A stretch of DNA of 64,000 nt from an uncultured Bacteroidota bacterium (GCA_903893815.1 CAITNS010000079.1:62001-126000); one strand, 5' to 3'; counted from the stretch's first letter, positions 7,869 through 17,127 are shown. Program-made: numbers and translations. The notes: a model not told the origin generated them from the sequence alone.

Positions 7869-8894
7869 ATGGGTATTAAAAAAACATTGTTAGAAGACAT
7901 TGCCAAAGAACTAAATGTATCAAAAACATTAGTGTCAATGGTTATTAACGGCAAAGGCGATGCTTACGGCATTAGTAAAAAAACACAAGAAAAAGTGTTA
8001 GCCAAGGCAGGAGAAATGGAATATACACCAAATGTGTTTGCTCGTGCCTTAAGAACTGGTAAAAGTCATTTAATTGGATTACTGGTAGCGGATATTTCCA
8101 ATCCTTTTTATTCAAACATTGCTAAGTATGTTGAAAAAGAATTAGCTGCAAAAGGTTATAATTTAATGATTTGCAGTACAGATGAGAATGTAGAGCGAGA
8201 AGAGAAGTTAATTAGTTTATTTGCCGAACAACACATGATTGATGGATTAATCATTGCCACTACCAATACATCTGGCGAATACTTTAAAAAGGAGCGTTTA
8301 CGTAATTTTCCCATTGTGTTTATTGATCGTTACTTGCCAGATATTGAATCTAATTATGTAGTGGCAAATAATTATCAAGGTTCTTTTGAATTAACCGATT
8401 TATTAATTCATAAAGGATGTAAAAATATTTTAGCTCTAAACATCACACCTTCTCACATCAGTTCGTTAACAGAACGTATAAAAGGTTATAAGGATGCTTT
8501 AAAAAAATATGATATTCCATTTAAAGAAGAAAATTTAATGGAAATTTCTTTCAATAACATTCAAAAAGATGTGAGAGAAAAATTATTGAAACGCTTAAAA
8601 CAATCTAATAAAATTGATGCGATTTATACCTTGAATAATCATATTGCGACTGCTTGTTTAAATGTATTTAATGAGATTGGATTTGATGCCAAAAAAGAAG
8701 GCGTTTTATTTGCTTCTTTTGATGATATCAGCTTATTTGATTTCGTAAAACCAAACATTATTTCTGTATCTCAACCAGTTGAGCAGATTGGAATTGAAGC
8801 GGCTAACCTTGCATTACAATTAATCGACGATAAGGATAATATCTCTAGCGTTAAAAAGATTGTACTGCCAACTTCTATTATTTCTAGGAATTAA
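7869..8894 (+). CDS. LacI/GalR family transcriptional regulator
   Basis: A 341-residue DNA-binding repressor. The N-terminal helix-turn-helix is LLEDIAKELNVSKTLVSMVI, followed by the hinge region YTPNVFARALRTGKS and a periplasmic-binding-protein-like core opening with LIGLLVADISNPFYSNIA. Length is normal for LacI-family proteins, which respond to sugars or nucleosides. No sugar operon lies next to it, so the effector is unknown. The upstream TTTAGA repeats suggest autoregulation. The start is the ATG 28 bp after a strong -7 box. Confidence 0.92.
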   Translation: MGIKKTLLEDIAKELNVSKTLVSMVINGKGDAYGISKKTQEKVLAKAGEMEYTPNVFARALRTGKSHLIGLLVADISNPFYSNIAKYVEKELAAKGYNLMICSTDENVEREEKLISLFAEQHMIDGLIIATTNTSGEYFKKERLRNFPIVFIDRYLPDIESNYVVANNYQGSFELTDLLIHKGCKNILALNITPSHISSLTERIKGYKDALKKYDIPFKEENLMEISFNNIQKDVREKLLKRLKQSNKIDAIYTLNNHIATACLNVFNEIGFDAKKEGVLFASFDDISLFDFVKPNIISVSQPVEQIGIEAANLALQLIDDKDNISSVKKIVLPTSIISRN

Positions 8895-8913
8895 GATTTG
8901 GTAATTAATGTTA

Positions 8914-9150
8914 GGGTGTGCCGGCGCAAAAGAGACAGCGCCGTCGGGCTGACCCGCTGCAATCTTTGTATACGCTACTTCTATACAAAGGATTTTCGCT
9001 TGCATCCCTCACACGAACTTACCATTAAATTCCTCATTTAAATTTCAAACCTTATTAACGCCCGCACGAGGGATTGTCGCGAAAACCCTTTTTTGAGGTA
9101 CGAAAAAAAGATTGAAGCAAAAGCCCGGTCCGCTTTTCGCGGACGTGCCC
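8914..9150. repeat. large palindromic intergenic element, copy 1
   Basis: A roughly 237-bp G+C-rich element inside the 328-bp gap between the LacI and lpdA genes. Its two ends are related in inverted orientation: GGGTGTGCCGGCGC at the left against GGGCACGTCCGCG read inward from the right; then CAATCTTTGTATACG against CAATCTTTTTTTCG; then AAAGGATTTTCGC against AAGGGTTTTCGC; then ATCCCTCACACG against ATCCCTCGTGCG near the centre. The arms also contain small hairpins such as GGCGC/GCGCC. No protein can be read from it. A second, more degenerate copy is at 33831. Confidence 0.75.
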
Positions 9151-9222
9151 AAATAATAATTTTAATAACTATTACTTAAATGAAAAAACCTTTATATTAG
9201 CACCACTAAAAACACACACACT

Positions 9223-10611
9223 ATGAACTACGATGTTATTGTTATAGGAAGCGGACCGGGCGGTTATGTTACTGCAATTCGCGCTTCTCAATTAGGATTA
9301 AAAACTGCAATTATTGAAAGAGAAAGCCTAGGAGGTATTTGCCTTAATTGGGGTTGCATACCAACTAAAGCTTTATTAAAAAGTGCTCAAGTATTCGAAT
9401 ACTTAAATCACTCAAAAGAATACGGAATTAGTGCAGATAATATCAAAGCTGATTTTGGTGCAGTTATTAAACGTAGCCGCGATGTAGCTGACGGTATGAG
9501 TAAAGGCATTCAGTTCTTAATGAAAAAGAACAAGATTGATGTCATTATGGGAACTGCTACAGTTAAAGTTGGAAAAAAAGTAGAGGTAAAAGCAGCTGAT
9601 GGAAAAGTAAGTACCGTTGAAGGGAAACATATTATTATAGCAACAGGAGCTCGCTCTCGTGAGTTGCCAAACTTACCGCAAGATGGTAAAAAAATTATTG
9701 GTTACCGTGAAGCAATGACTTTACCTAAATTACCAAAAACAATGGTAGTTGTTGGTTCAGGAGCTATTGGTGTTGAGTTCGCGTATTTTTATGCAACCAT
9801 GGGAACTAAAGTAACCATAGTGGAATTTATGCCAAACATTGTTCCTGTAGAAGATGAAGAAGTATCTAAGCAATTAGAAAAATCGTTAAAGAAAACAGGT
9901 ATCGAAATTATGACAGAAGCATCTGTTGAGAGTGTAGATACAAAAGGAGATATTAGCAAAGTAAATGTAAAAACAAAAACGGGTAATGTTGTTTTAGAAG
10001 CTGAAATCGTTTTATCTGCAGTAGGTATCGAAGCACACATTACAGGTTTAGGTTTAGAAACTGTGGGTATTGCAACCGATAAAGGTAAAATTGTAGTTGA
10101 TAAATATTATGCTACAAACGTACCAGGATATTATGCTATTGGTGATTGCGTTCCTGGACAAGCTTTAGCACACGTTGCTTCAGCAGAAGGTATTACTTGT
10201 GTTGAGAAAATTGCTGGTGTTCATACTGAGCCAATTGATTACAACAATATCCCAGGTTGTACGTATTGCCAGCCAGAAGTTGCTTCTGTTGGTATGACAG
10301 AAAAACAAGCAAAGGAAAAAGGATATACTTTAAAAGTTGGTAAATTTCCATTCTCTGCATCAGGTAAAGCAAGTGCTTCGGGTGCAAAAGACGGATTTAT
10401 TAAATTAATTTTTGATGCTAAATATGGTGAGTTATTAGGAGCTCACATGATTGGTGCTAATGTTACGGAAATGATTGCTGAAATAGTTGCTATTCGTAAA
10501 TTAGAAACAACGGGACATGAGTTAATTAAAACAATTCACCCACATCCAACGATGAGCGAAGCTATTATGGAAGCTGCTGCTGCTGCATATGGTGAAGTAA
10601 TACATTTATAA
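9223..10611 (+). CDS. lpdA: dihydrolipoyl dehydrogenase
   Basis: A 462-residue FAD enzyme that reoxidises dihydrolipoamide in the E3 step of the 2-oxoacid dehydrogenase or glycine-cleavage complexes. The FAD motif GSGPGGY is at residues 9-15, the redox-active pair C40/C45 lies in GGICLNWGCIP, the NAD-binding motif is GSGAIGVEF, and the C-terminal HPHPTMSE supplies the catalytic histidine-glutamate pair. Full length for the family. It stands alone, with a TATATTAG box about 25 bp upstream as probable promoter and a terminator 20 bp after the stop; the E1/E2 genes are not in this window. Confidence 0.96.
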   Translation: MNYDVIVIGSGPGGYVTAIRASQLGLKTAIIERESLGGICLNWGCIPTKALLKSAQVFEYLNHSKEYGISADNIKADFGAVIKRSRDVADGMSKGIQFLMKKNKIDVIMGTATVKVGKKVEVKAADGKVSTVEGKHIIIATGARSRELPNLPQDGKKIIGYREAMTLPKLPKTMVVVGSGAIGVEFAYFYATMGTKVTIVEFMPNIVPVEDEEVSKQLEKSLKKTGIEIMTEASVESVDTKGDISKVNVKTKTGNVVLEAEIVLSAVGIEAHITGLGLETVGIATDKGKIVVDKYYATNVPGYYAIGDCVPGQALAHVASAEGITCVEKIAGVHTEPIDYNNIPGCTYCQPEVASVGMTEKQAKEKGYTLKVGKFPFSASGKASASGAKDGFIKLIFDAKYGELLGAHMIGANVTEMIAEIVAIRKLETTGHELIKTIHPHPTMSEAIMEAAAAAYGEVIHL

Positions 10612-10631
10612 TTTTTATAATTAATGTTTTT

Positions 10632-10660
10632 AAAGGCACAATAATAATGTGCCTTTTTTT
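10632..10660 (+). terminator. terminator of lpdA
   Basis: 9-bp stem AAAGGCACA (10632-10640) / TGTGCCTTT (10649-10657) with an 8-nt loop and T tract. Confidence 0.85.
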
Positions 10661-10677
10661 GTATTAAAATACTTAAT

Positions 10678-11805
10678 TCAAAAATCTAGAAGTTTCTCCT
10701 TCTCTATAAAATTAATTTGTACTTCTTTCGAATCGGTTTGTGTGAGTTGAATAATATAATGATGAGCGTTTCTAAAGATACGATACTCTGGAACACAAGG
10801 CACGTTTAGTTCTTCTTCTACCCATTTTTTAATATATAATACATTATGATCAACATTTGTGGTGCAAAATGCTTTTAAATCTTTAGGTAATCGTTTATAG
10901 GCTTTGTCCGTCAAAATTAACTGACATTCATTTAAGTTTGACGAATATAATGAGCTTGATAAATAAGAATCATATTGGTTATTTAAACTAAAGATAGGGA
11001 AGATGAGCATTAAGGTAATCACGATATAAAAACTCAATCCTTTAAATAAAAAGGAAATGTCAAAAAAGCGTTCTTGTTTAACGTCAGCAAAAAGTAGTAA
11101 TACTAATGCTATCATGATAATATTCCAAGGCCAAACAACGGAGTTATAAGATTTACCTGTTGGACCTAACATGATTAAAATTAAAATATGCATCAGTATT
11201 ACTAAAGGAACAATTATAAACCGAAATTGCTTTACGAGTAATAATACGCCAATACTTAATTCAAAATAGGGAATCACATAACCAAATTTAGTTACAATGC
11301 CTAGCTGTCGTTTTGATAATACAGTATCAAAAGCACTAATCATCCATTCAAAAGTATCTGGTACAAAAGAAGAATTCATTTTTTGAATCCCACTAAAGAT
11401 GTAAATCAAGGCCACCAGCATCTGTAGCGAAATAAAGACCGTGGTATAATTATTAGGTTCATCTACACGATGTCTGTAAAATAATAAAATAAATAAGATT
11501 AAGATGTAATTATAAAACCAAGGTTGTAAACGGTTTTGATCATCAAAACACATATACACTGAAAAGATAATTAATAATACAGTAGGAAACTTTTTTTGTG
11601 TACTAAACGAAAATACAATCAATAAAATTAAAACCGATAATTGAATGTAATCGTAAGGGTAGGGCACTCCAAAATAATCTTCTATCAATGTTGTTTTTGG
11701 AAACCATCTATCTCCCGCCCATAAAGGATGGCTTAAAATAATGGACGCTAACAAGCCAATAAGAACGGTTAATTTAATTAATTGAAGGCGTTGTGTTAAG
11801 CGCAT
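10678..11805 (-). CDS. polytopic membrane protein, HTTM/gamma-carboxylase-like
   Basis: A 375-residue protein with about eight to nine hydrophobic helices and a soluble C-terminal tail. DQNRLQPWFYNY in the loop after the third helix and IYIFSGIQKMNSSF recall the membrane part of HTTM / vitamin K-dependent gamma-carboxylase-like and DoxX-like proteins, but no catalytic residues can be assigned. Translation starts one base after the stop of the acetyltransferase gene (TAA G ATG), so the two are translationally coupled. Function unknown; the family link is tentative. Confidence 0.6.
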   Translation of the reverse strand: MRLTQRLQLIKLTVLIGLLASIILSHPLWAGDRWFPKTTLIEDYFGVPYPYDYIQLSVLILLIVFSFSTQKKFPTVLLIIFSVYMCFDDQNRLQPWFYNYILILFILLFYRHRVDEPNNYTTVFISLQMLVALIYIFSGIQKMNSSFVPDTFEWMISAFDTVLSKRQLGIVTKFGYVIPYFELSIGVLLLVKQFRFIIVPLVILMHILILIMLGPTGKSYNSVVWPWNIIMIALVLLLFADVKQERFFDISFLFKGLSFYIVITLMLIFPIFSLNNQYDSYLSSSLYSSNLNECQLILTDKAYKRLPKDLKAFCTTNVDHNVLYIKKWVEEELNVPCVPEYRIFRNAHHYIIQLTQTDSKEVQINFIEKEKLLDF

Positions 11806-11806
11806 C

Positions 11807-12328
11807 TTATTTGTAATTTTCTTTTTTTAGTTCGTAAACAACAGATTCTATATTATCAAGCAAACTGTCTTTTAAATAAGTCATTCCCAATTTTTTGAAT
11901 ACATTGATAGATGCCGTGTTTTCTTTCATGGCGTCACCAATAATTCGATTTAAATTAAAATGCTTGAATCCATAATCTATACATGCTTTAGCCGATTCAG
12001 TTGCGTAACCTTTTCCCCAGGCACTTTCTAATAATCGGTAACCTATATCTGTTTCTTTTGTATCTGTATGAAATTTTAAACCGCACCAGCCTATGGGATT
12101 TCCAGTTTCTTTCTCAGCAACTAACCACCGTCCGTATCCATTTTCTTTATATTGGTTCATGACGTACTGAACTATTTTTTCTGCTTCTTCAATCGTTTTA
12201 AATGATGAGTCTCCAGTATATTTTACAACATTGTAATTTGAATTTAGTGTAAAGAAAAACGGAGCGTCACTTAAAACATGTTCTCTTATTATTAAACGTT
12301 CGGTTTCTAAAATGATGTCGTGTGGCAT
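11807..12328 (-). CDS. GNAT family N-acetyltransferase (RimJ/RimL-like)
   Basis: A 173-residue acetyl-CoA-dependent transferase. It begins with ETERLIIREHVLSDAPFFF, the usual RimJ/RimL opening, and contains ETDIGYRLLESAWGKGYATE, the acetyl-CoA-binding motif A with the R/Q-x-x-G-x-G/A-like loop, then NTASINVFKKLGM, the motif B helix. Members acetylate ribosomal protein N-termini, small molecules or antibiotics; the substrate here is unknown. It is the first gene of a two-gene unit with the downstream membrane protein. Confidence 0.88.
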   Translation of the reverse strand: MPHDIILETERLIIREHVLSDAPFFFTLNSNYNVVKYTGDSSFKTIEEAEKIVQYVMNQYKENGYGRWLVAEKETGNPIGWCGLKFHTDTKETDIGYRLLESAWGKGYATESAKACIDYGFKHFNLNRIIGDAMKENTASINVFKKLGMTYLKDSLLDNIESVVYELKKENYK

Positions 12329-12344
12329 AATTGTACTAAAATAA

Positions 12345-12370
12345 AAAAAGAGATATTGCTATCTCTTTTT
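12345..12370 (-). terminator. terminator of the SPFH gene
   Basis: 11-bp stem AAAAAGAGATA (12345-12355) / TATCTCTTTTT (12360-12370), tetraloop. On the minus strand it lies 21 bp after the SPFH stop codon and ends in a T run; it separates this gene from the acetyltransferase unit. Confidence 0.8.
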
Positions 12371-12391
12371 AAATGGTAATGTTATGCACAA

Positions 12392-14329
12392 TTATTTTTT
12401 AGTATCGGGGTCTGTATGAGGTTTCTCTTCTACATTCTTACCCATGTTTTTTGATACTTCTTCTAATAATTTTAATCCTAATAATCCGCTGATAGGGCCG
12501 TTAGCTCCATCGCCGTTACCGCCAGTAATTAATACATCTGGAATCACTTTGATTTTATCTTTACCTATTGCTTCCGTTACTTTTAATCGGCTGAAATTAT
12601 CGCCTCCCATGGCTTCAACTGCCAATCGGTAAGATTCTGCATTTGATTTACCTACTGCTAAAATACTTTGTGCTTCGGCTGTACCGGTTACCGATATTTT
12701 CTCTGCATTTGCATTTGCGAGCATTTTTACTTTCTCTGCTTCTGCATTGGCAGATAATTTTGTTTTCTCCGCATCAGCTGCTGCAATTACTTTTAAACGA
12801 TCGGCTTCTGCGTTTGATGAAATTTTTACACTTTGTGCTTCACCTGTTGCTTTCTTCACGGCTGCATCGGCAATACGCTCAGATATTAATACACCTTGAT
12901 CAGCTTTTACAATTTCCTTTTGCATATCAGCAACCGCAGTTTCTTTTTCTAAAGCCTGACGAGTTACCTCTGCACGTTTTTGAGTTTCAAATGTTGTGTT
13001 TTGCTCTTCAGCAATTTTTCGATCTGTTAATGTTTTCATTAAACTTTCTGGCGGCACGATATCACCAATTAAGGTATCAACACCATTTACATTGTATTGG
13101 TCTAACACTTGACTGATTTTTGATTTAGCAGCATCCTGACGTTCTTTACGAGTGCTTAAGAAAGCAATCACATCACTATCTTGAGCCGAGTTACGGAAGT
13201 AGTTACCAATAGTTGGTTCTAATACCTGTCCAACTAAATTCATCATACTACCAAAACGCGCAATTACTTTTGGTGCTTCAGTTGTTGGAATATGAATAAT
13301 TTGAGAGACATCTAAATTGAAAGGGAAACCATCTTTTGAACGTACCGTAATAGTCGATAAGTTTTTATCTAACTGATGTGATTCGCTTCGAGCATTAGCC
13401 CAGTTTAATACTAAGTTAGTAGTTGGAACTAGTTCTACACGCATAATAAAGGTATTCACTGGATATTTACCAGGCCCTAATGGTTCAGCCCAAACACCTT
13501 TTTCGCCTTTACTTACAATATTACCGTGTTTAAACTCAGTACCACTTAAATCTTTTCCTTCTGAACCTACATAAGAAATAACAACGCCTACATAACCAAT
13601 AGGAATCTCTGTCATTTTAATTTGTTCCACTTGTATAAACCAAGGATTTAAATAATATGAACCTGCTAAAATAATCTCTGGCTGTAAACCTTTGTTACCA
13701 TTAGCTTCTAGGAAAGCATCACAATCTTGGAAGTTATTGTGTCCCAATACTTGCTTACCTGCAATGTTGCCTTCTTCAATTGGCATACCATCCATCGTCG
13801 TTACAATGCCAACCATATTCTCATTGATATGAGTCATGTCGTATGTGCTGATTTCAAATAAGAAGGTATTGATACGATATGAACCAGCAGTAATAATAGC
13901 CGATTGGCGACCTTTACGTCCACCATTTCTTAAAAAGGCTTCCGAATCTTGAAACGAATCGCAATCTACTTTACGAGCTAAGATAAATCCTGTTTCTAAT
14001 TGCTTTCCATCTTTAGCAACTACTAAACCAATTTTTCCTTCTGGAATAACAGTAAACGACTGTTGTGTAATCTCATATTGCCAAATCCATTTCCAAAAAT
14101 AAATTCCAGGGGCAAGAGGTTGCGCTTGAAAACCAGCTTCTCCATTAATAGCAATGATGCGTCCTGCAGGTAATTCCTTATTAGCACCAAATAGTACAAA
14201 TTTTTTGGTGACTAATCCAATTTTGTCTTCTGGGATAATAATGATTCCGAATAAACGGAAAATTAATTTGTAAGAGATTAATAAAATAATGGGAATAATT
14301 ACCCACCAATACGTTAAAATAATATTCAT
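12392..14329 (-). CDS. SPFH/Band 7 (flotillin-like) membrane protein with N-terminal repeats
   Basis: A 645-residue membrane-anchored scaffold protein. It starts with one transmembrane helix (ILTYWWVIIPIILLISY), then four repeats of about 65-75 residues each opening with an I-P/N-x-x-x-(I/V)-G-(L/I/V)-V motif (IPEDKIGLV, IPEGKIGLV, INENMVGIV, IPIGYVGVV). The SPFH domain follows (TVRSKDGFPFNLDVSQIIHI), then a long alanine/glutamate coiled coil with repeated NAEAEK units, and a C-terminal VIPDVLITGGNG segment. Flotillin-type proteins organise membrane microdomains. The longer ORF runs to 14386, but the ATG at 14329 places the membrane helix next to the start and is preferred. Monocistronic. Confidence 0.85.
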   Translation of the reverse strand: MNIILTYWWVIIPIILLISYKLIFRLFGIIIIPEDKIGLVTKKFVLFGANKELPAGRIIAINGEAGFQAQPLAPGIYFWKWIWQYEITQQSFTVIPEGKIGLVVAKDGKQLETGFILARKVDCDSFQDSEAFLRNGGRKGRQSAIITAGSYRINTFLFEISTYDMTHINENMVGIVTTMDGMPIEEGNIAGKQVLGHNNFQDCDAFLEANGNKGLQPEIILAGSYYLNPWFIQVEQIKMTEIPIGYVGVVISYVGSEGKDLSGTEFKHGNIVSKGEKGVWAEPLGPGKYPVNTFIMRVELVPTTNLVLNWANARSESHQLDKNLSTITVRSKDGFPFNLDVSQIIHIPTTEAPKVIARFGSMMNLVGQVLEPTIGNYFRNSAQDSDVIAFLSTRKERQDAAKSKISQVLDQYNVNGVDTLIGDIVPPESLMKTLTDRKIAEEQNTTFETQKRAEVTRQALEKETAVADMQKEIVKADQGVLISERIADAAVKKATGEAQSVKISSNAEADRLKVIAAADAEKTKLSANAEAEKVKMLANANAEKISVTGTAEAQSILAVGKSNAESYRLAVEAMGGDNFSRLKVTEAIGKDKIKVIPDVLITGGNGDGANGPISGLLGLKLLEEVSKNMGKNVEEKPHTDPDTKK

Positions 14330-14443
14330 AATTTTTTGTTTTTTGTAGAGTAAATGTATAAAGGAAACGAATATACCTTTAGGCATTTTATGAACTAAAA
14401 ATGATGGTTATGAACTATTATACTATAATGAAAATAAAAAAAA

Positions 14444-14583
14444 TAACCACATAGTAACATAGAAAAAAACAGGTAGGAGATGTAGTATACAGAAAAATAG
14501 ATTTTTACACATAGGGCTATGATGCAAGTGCAACTCCTTATACACACCTCTAATTTAGTGTAATATATGTGTCTATGTGGTTA
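14444..14583. repeat. imperfect palindromic intergenic element (ACCACATAG type)
   Basis: The left end is TAACCACATAGTAACATAG and the right end, on the other strand, TAACCACATAGACACATA: inverted copies about 100 bp apart. It fills most of the 269-bp gap between the SPFH and L,D-transpeptidase genes. The layout resembles the element at 5521 although the sequence differs. Confidence 0.6.
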
Positions 14584-14598
14584 AAAAATACTGGTCGG

Positions 14599-15360
14599 TT
14601 AATCCTTAAAAGAATATCGTCCTTTAGCATCTGTTAACACTTTACGAGTGGCATGATTTTTTTCAAAATAATCGTAAGCAGGTTTTAATGAATTCCAAAA
14701 GGTGAGTTTGTCCTTTGAATAATTTGCTACCAAAAATTTTATGTTTTCGGTGGTCATCTTTGCAGGAAAAATATCAACTTTTACAATTCTATTTCTGTTT
14801 TTTACTTCTAAGCATAACACATACAATTCTTTTATTTTATCATCTGTCATTGGTAAGCATCCAATAGTAACACAATTACCATGAATCATAATAGCACCTC
14901 CAGCATTTTTACTGGTTTTTAAAATAACATCGCTGGTATTAGGATAGCTTACTCGCATGCTTAAATAATAGTTACTTGTTGGGTTAAATAAATCAACGGT
15001 ATAAAATCCTTCTGGCACTAGTCCGTCGCCTTCTTGTCGTTTTGGGCCTAAATCTCCACTGCTAGCGCAGATCTCATAGGTCTTAAATAATTTGTACGAT
15101 GTTGCATCTGTATTTTTTAACCACACTTCTAGTTTTTTATCATGCTTAAAGGCACGTATATAAATGTCGTAATTTTCAGAATTGATAGAAATAGCTTTGA
15201 TACCCTCTTTTAATGTTGTCCATTTATTGTCATAAGCATCTTTTACCTTGCTGTATTTTAATTGTGCAGCTTTAAAAGTGGAAGTCTTTACCTGTGCTAC
15301 CGAAAAACAAGTGGTTAATACAACTAACAACCCAATATGAATAACATTTTTAAATAGCAT
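14599..15360 (-). CDS. exported L,D-transpeptidase (YafK-like)
   Basis: A 253-residue protein with a signal peptide (LLVVLTTCFSVAQ). It carries the L,D-transpeptidase/YkuD catalytic signature in its YafK-like form: IMIHGNCVTIGCLPM, with H160 and the catalytic C168. LGPKRQEGDGLVPEGFY upstream is the family 'K..EGD..TPEG.Y' motif with R instead of the usual spacing. These periplasmic enzymes form 3-3 peptidoglycan cross-links or attach or release proteins at diaminopimelate. Single gene on the minus strand, divergent from the DivIC-like gene with a 58-bp gap. Confidence 0.88.
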   Translation of the reverse strand: MLFKNVIHIGLLVVLTTCFSVAQVKTSTFKAAQLKYSKVKDAYDNKWTTLKEGIKAISINSENYDIYIRAFKHDKKLEVWLKNTDATSYKLFKTYEICASSGDLGPKRQEGDGLVPEGFYTVDLFNPTSNYYLSMRVSYPNTSDVILKTSKNAGGAIMIHGNCVTIGCLPMTDDKIKELYVLCLEVKNRNRIVKVDIFPAKMTTENIKFLVANYSKDKLTFWNSLKPAYDYFEKNHATRKVLTDAKGRYSFKD

Positions 15361-15418
15361 GACATATGTTTTAGGTTAAAATTACTTTTATATCAATTAA
15401 AATTAAGGTTTTTATCAA

Positions 15419-15703
15419 ATGCTAATTCTTAAAATATTAAAAAATAAATACTTTTTGGTGATTATAGGCTTAATCGTATGGCTTTTGTATTTTGATAAAA
15501 ACGACGTGTTTACTCAATTTGATTTGGTAAGTAAGTGCAATAAATTGAATGCGGAGAAGGAGTATTACATAGCCGAAATAGAAAACAATAAAAAAGAGAT
15601 TCTTGAATTACAAACTAATAAAGAAAGCTTAGAAACCTTTGCTCGCGAAAAATACTTAATGAAACGCGATAACGAAGACGTGTTTGTTTTAGTAAAGAAA
15701 TAA
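15419..15703 (+). CDS. FtsB/DivIC-like septum formation protein
   Basis: A 94-residue bitopic membrane protein of the septum-formation-initiator family. It has a short cytoplasmic N-terminus, one transmembrane helix (YFLVIIGLIVWLLYF), a coiled coil (residues about 40-70) and the family ending LETFAREKYLMKRDNEDVFVL. FtsB/DivIC bridges FtsL and FtsQ/DivIB in the divisome and acts in the periplasm. Size matches the family. It is divergent from the L,D-transpeptidase gene, so the two cell-wall genes share an upstream region. In many Bacteroidota the gene is near eno, which is not seen here. Confidence 0.85.
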   Translation: MLILKILKNKYFLVIIGLIVWLLYFDKNDVFTQFDLVSKCNKLNAEKEYYIAEIENNKKEILELQTNKESLETFAREKYLMKRDNEDVFVLVKK

Positions 15704-15743
15704 GTCCGAATAAATTTCACCAATTTTAATTACCGTTTTTATA

Positions 15744-15785
15744 CGAATATACGAATCAGTGTATGTGCTAGGATTCGTATATTCG
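15744..15785. repeat. perfect 14-bp inverted repeat (ACGAATATACGAAT type)
   Basis: CGAATATACGAATC (15744-15757) and GATTCGTATATTCG (15772-15785) are exact inverted copies with a 14-nt spacer. It lies between the convergent DivIC-like and dehydrogenase genes and could act as a two-way terminator, but there is no T tract, and the sequence looks like a dispersed repeat unit. Confidence 0.65.
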
Positions 15786-15798
15786 CATGTTTTAGTAA

Positions 15799-17004
15799 TT
15801 AGTATGCGTAATCACTTAAGTACTCAAAGTTAGCAGTTAATTTACCTTCTTTACAAATACTAGCTCGCTCAATAATAGCATCAACATCGTCTTTAAATAA
15901 AAATGGTAAAACACGCTCCATCAAATCTTTCCCAAAATCATCACTCGCATCACGAGGCAATTCACAAGGTAAATTATCAACTGCCATAATACAAATGGTT
16001 TCCTTATTAAATGGAACGTCCTCTTTATCTGTTTTAGGATTGTACCCATAAAAAGGTTTATCAATTGTACTTGCTCTTAAAGTCGTTGGAACACTTCCAT
16101 CAATATCACAAGTAATATCAGCTACCACACTCATTTTAAAATCAGCAGCTTTCATGTCCTCTGTCGTATACATTTTAGGTGAACGCGGATCCCAAAAGTG
16201 TGCTGAAATAAAAATATCGGTTGCTTTAGTAAATGGAGAAAACTTAGAGACAAAATGTTCAGGGTGTTTAAAGAAATCATTCAAGTCAAAATTATGGTCA
16301 TCCGGGCGTTCTACATAATCTCTTGGATTTAACTGACAATATACAGGCTCTCTGAACGATGCCATTAAAAATTCTTCGGGAGTTACTTTTCTTATTCTTA
16401 AAGCCGATAATGTTTCGATAGCGCCATTAGCTACGCGACCACCGCCTGTTAATGCAATTTTAATATTTGGTAATTTCACACGTTTTAATTCCTCTTCCAT
16501 TTCAGCTCTGTCGCGACATAAATTAGCTGGTTTAATTTGGAATAAATCATATTTACGTCCGTAACCTAAAATACCATTGTAAGCACCTACAATCCCCGCA
16601 TAACGTCCAAACCCAATTATACGATTATGGTTTTTGTCAGTTAAAGTTTCGTAGTCAATCATTTGGATTTTCTTCTCGATTAAGGTCTTCATTAACTTAA
16701 TATTATGAGCCTGTTTTTTGATGGTATGAGAAAAGAAAAAGTATTTTTTACCTGGAATCAAGTTCTCTTTTTGGACCTCTTTTACACCCATTAACACATC
16801 ACAATCGCTTAAATCTTCTTGTAAGGTTAATCCAAATGCCAAATATTCTTCATCGCTGTAACATCTAATTATACTAGGTTGAATAACAATTTCTAAGTTC
16901 GGGTAAGAACGCAGTAATTCAGTACAAATTAGTGGGGTTAATGGAACTCGTTTATCTGGTGGAGATTTTTCTTCGCGAAGAACACCGATTTTAAATTTTG
17001 ACAT
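15799..17004 (-). CDS. saccharopine/alanine dehydrogenase-like NAD(P)-dependent oxidoreductase
   Basis: A 401-residue cytoplasmic enzyme of the alanine dehydrogenase / saccharopine dehydrogenase (lysine-forming) superfamily. The N-terminal domain opens with IGVLREEKSPPDKRVPLTP, the shared substrate-domain motif with the catalytic lysine/arginine pair, and the Rossmann core holds IKIALTGGGRVANGAIE. ADITCDIDGSVPTT is the conserved late motif. Bacteroidota homologues are often named saccharopine dehydrogenase, but no lysine-pathway genes are adjacent, so the real substrate is open. Single gene with an A+T-rich upstream region of 123 bp. Confidence 0.82.
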   Translation of the reverse strand: MSKFKIGVLREEKSPPDKRVPLTPLICTELLRSYPNLEIVIQPSIIRCYSDEEYLAFGLTLQEDLSDCDVLMGVKEVQKENLIPGKKYFFFSHTIKKQAHNIKLMKTLIEKKIQMIDYETLTDKNHNRIIGFGRYAGIVGAYNGILGYGRKYDLFQIKPANLCRDRAEMEEELKRVKLPNIKIALTGGGRVANGAIETLSALRIRKVTPEEFLMASFREPVYCQLNPRDYVERPDDHNFDLNDFFKHPEHFVSKFSPFTKATDIFISAHFWDPRSPKMYTTEDMKAADFKMSVVADITCDIDGSVPTTLRASTIDKPFYGYNPKTDKEDVPFNKETICIMAVDNLPCELPRDASDDFGKDLMERVLPFLFKDDVDAIIERASICKEGKLTANFEYLSDYAY

Positions 17005-17127
17005 ATATATAGCCTGTTTAAATTTTTAGTAAAAGTTTATAATTAGTTATTAAAAAAAATAGGAATTCTATAGAATTGTCTTATTTTTATACAAATATAC
17101 ACGCATTGTTTAAATTAAAAACAGCCT

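Noticed and set aside
8820-9005. 61-residue minus-strand ORF reaching into the large repeat
   Set aside because: Overlaps the LacI gene and the palindromic element; no coding character.
12643-13116. 157-residue plus-strand ORF rich in leucine, histidine and phenylalanine
   Set aside because: It is the antisense of the Ala/Glu coiled coil of the SPFH gene; the composition is what that repeat gives in reverse. No promoter or start signal.
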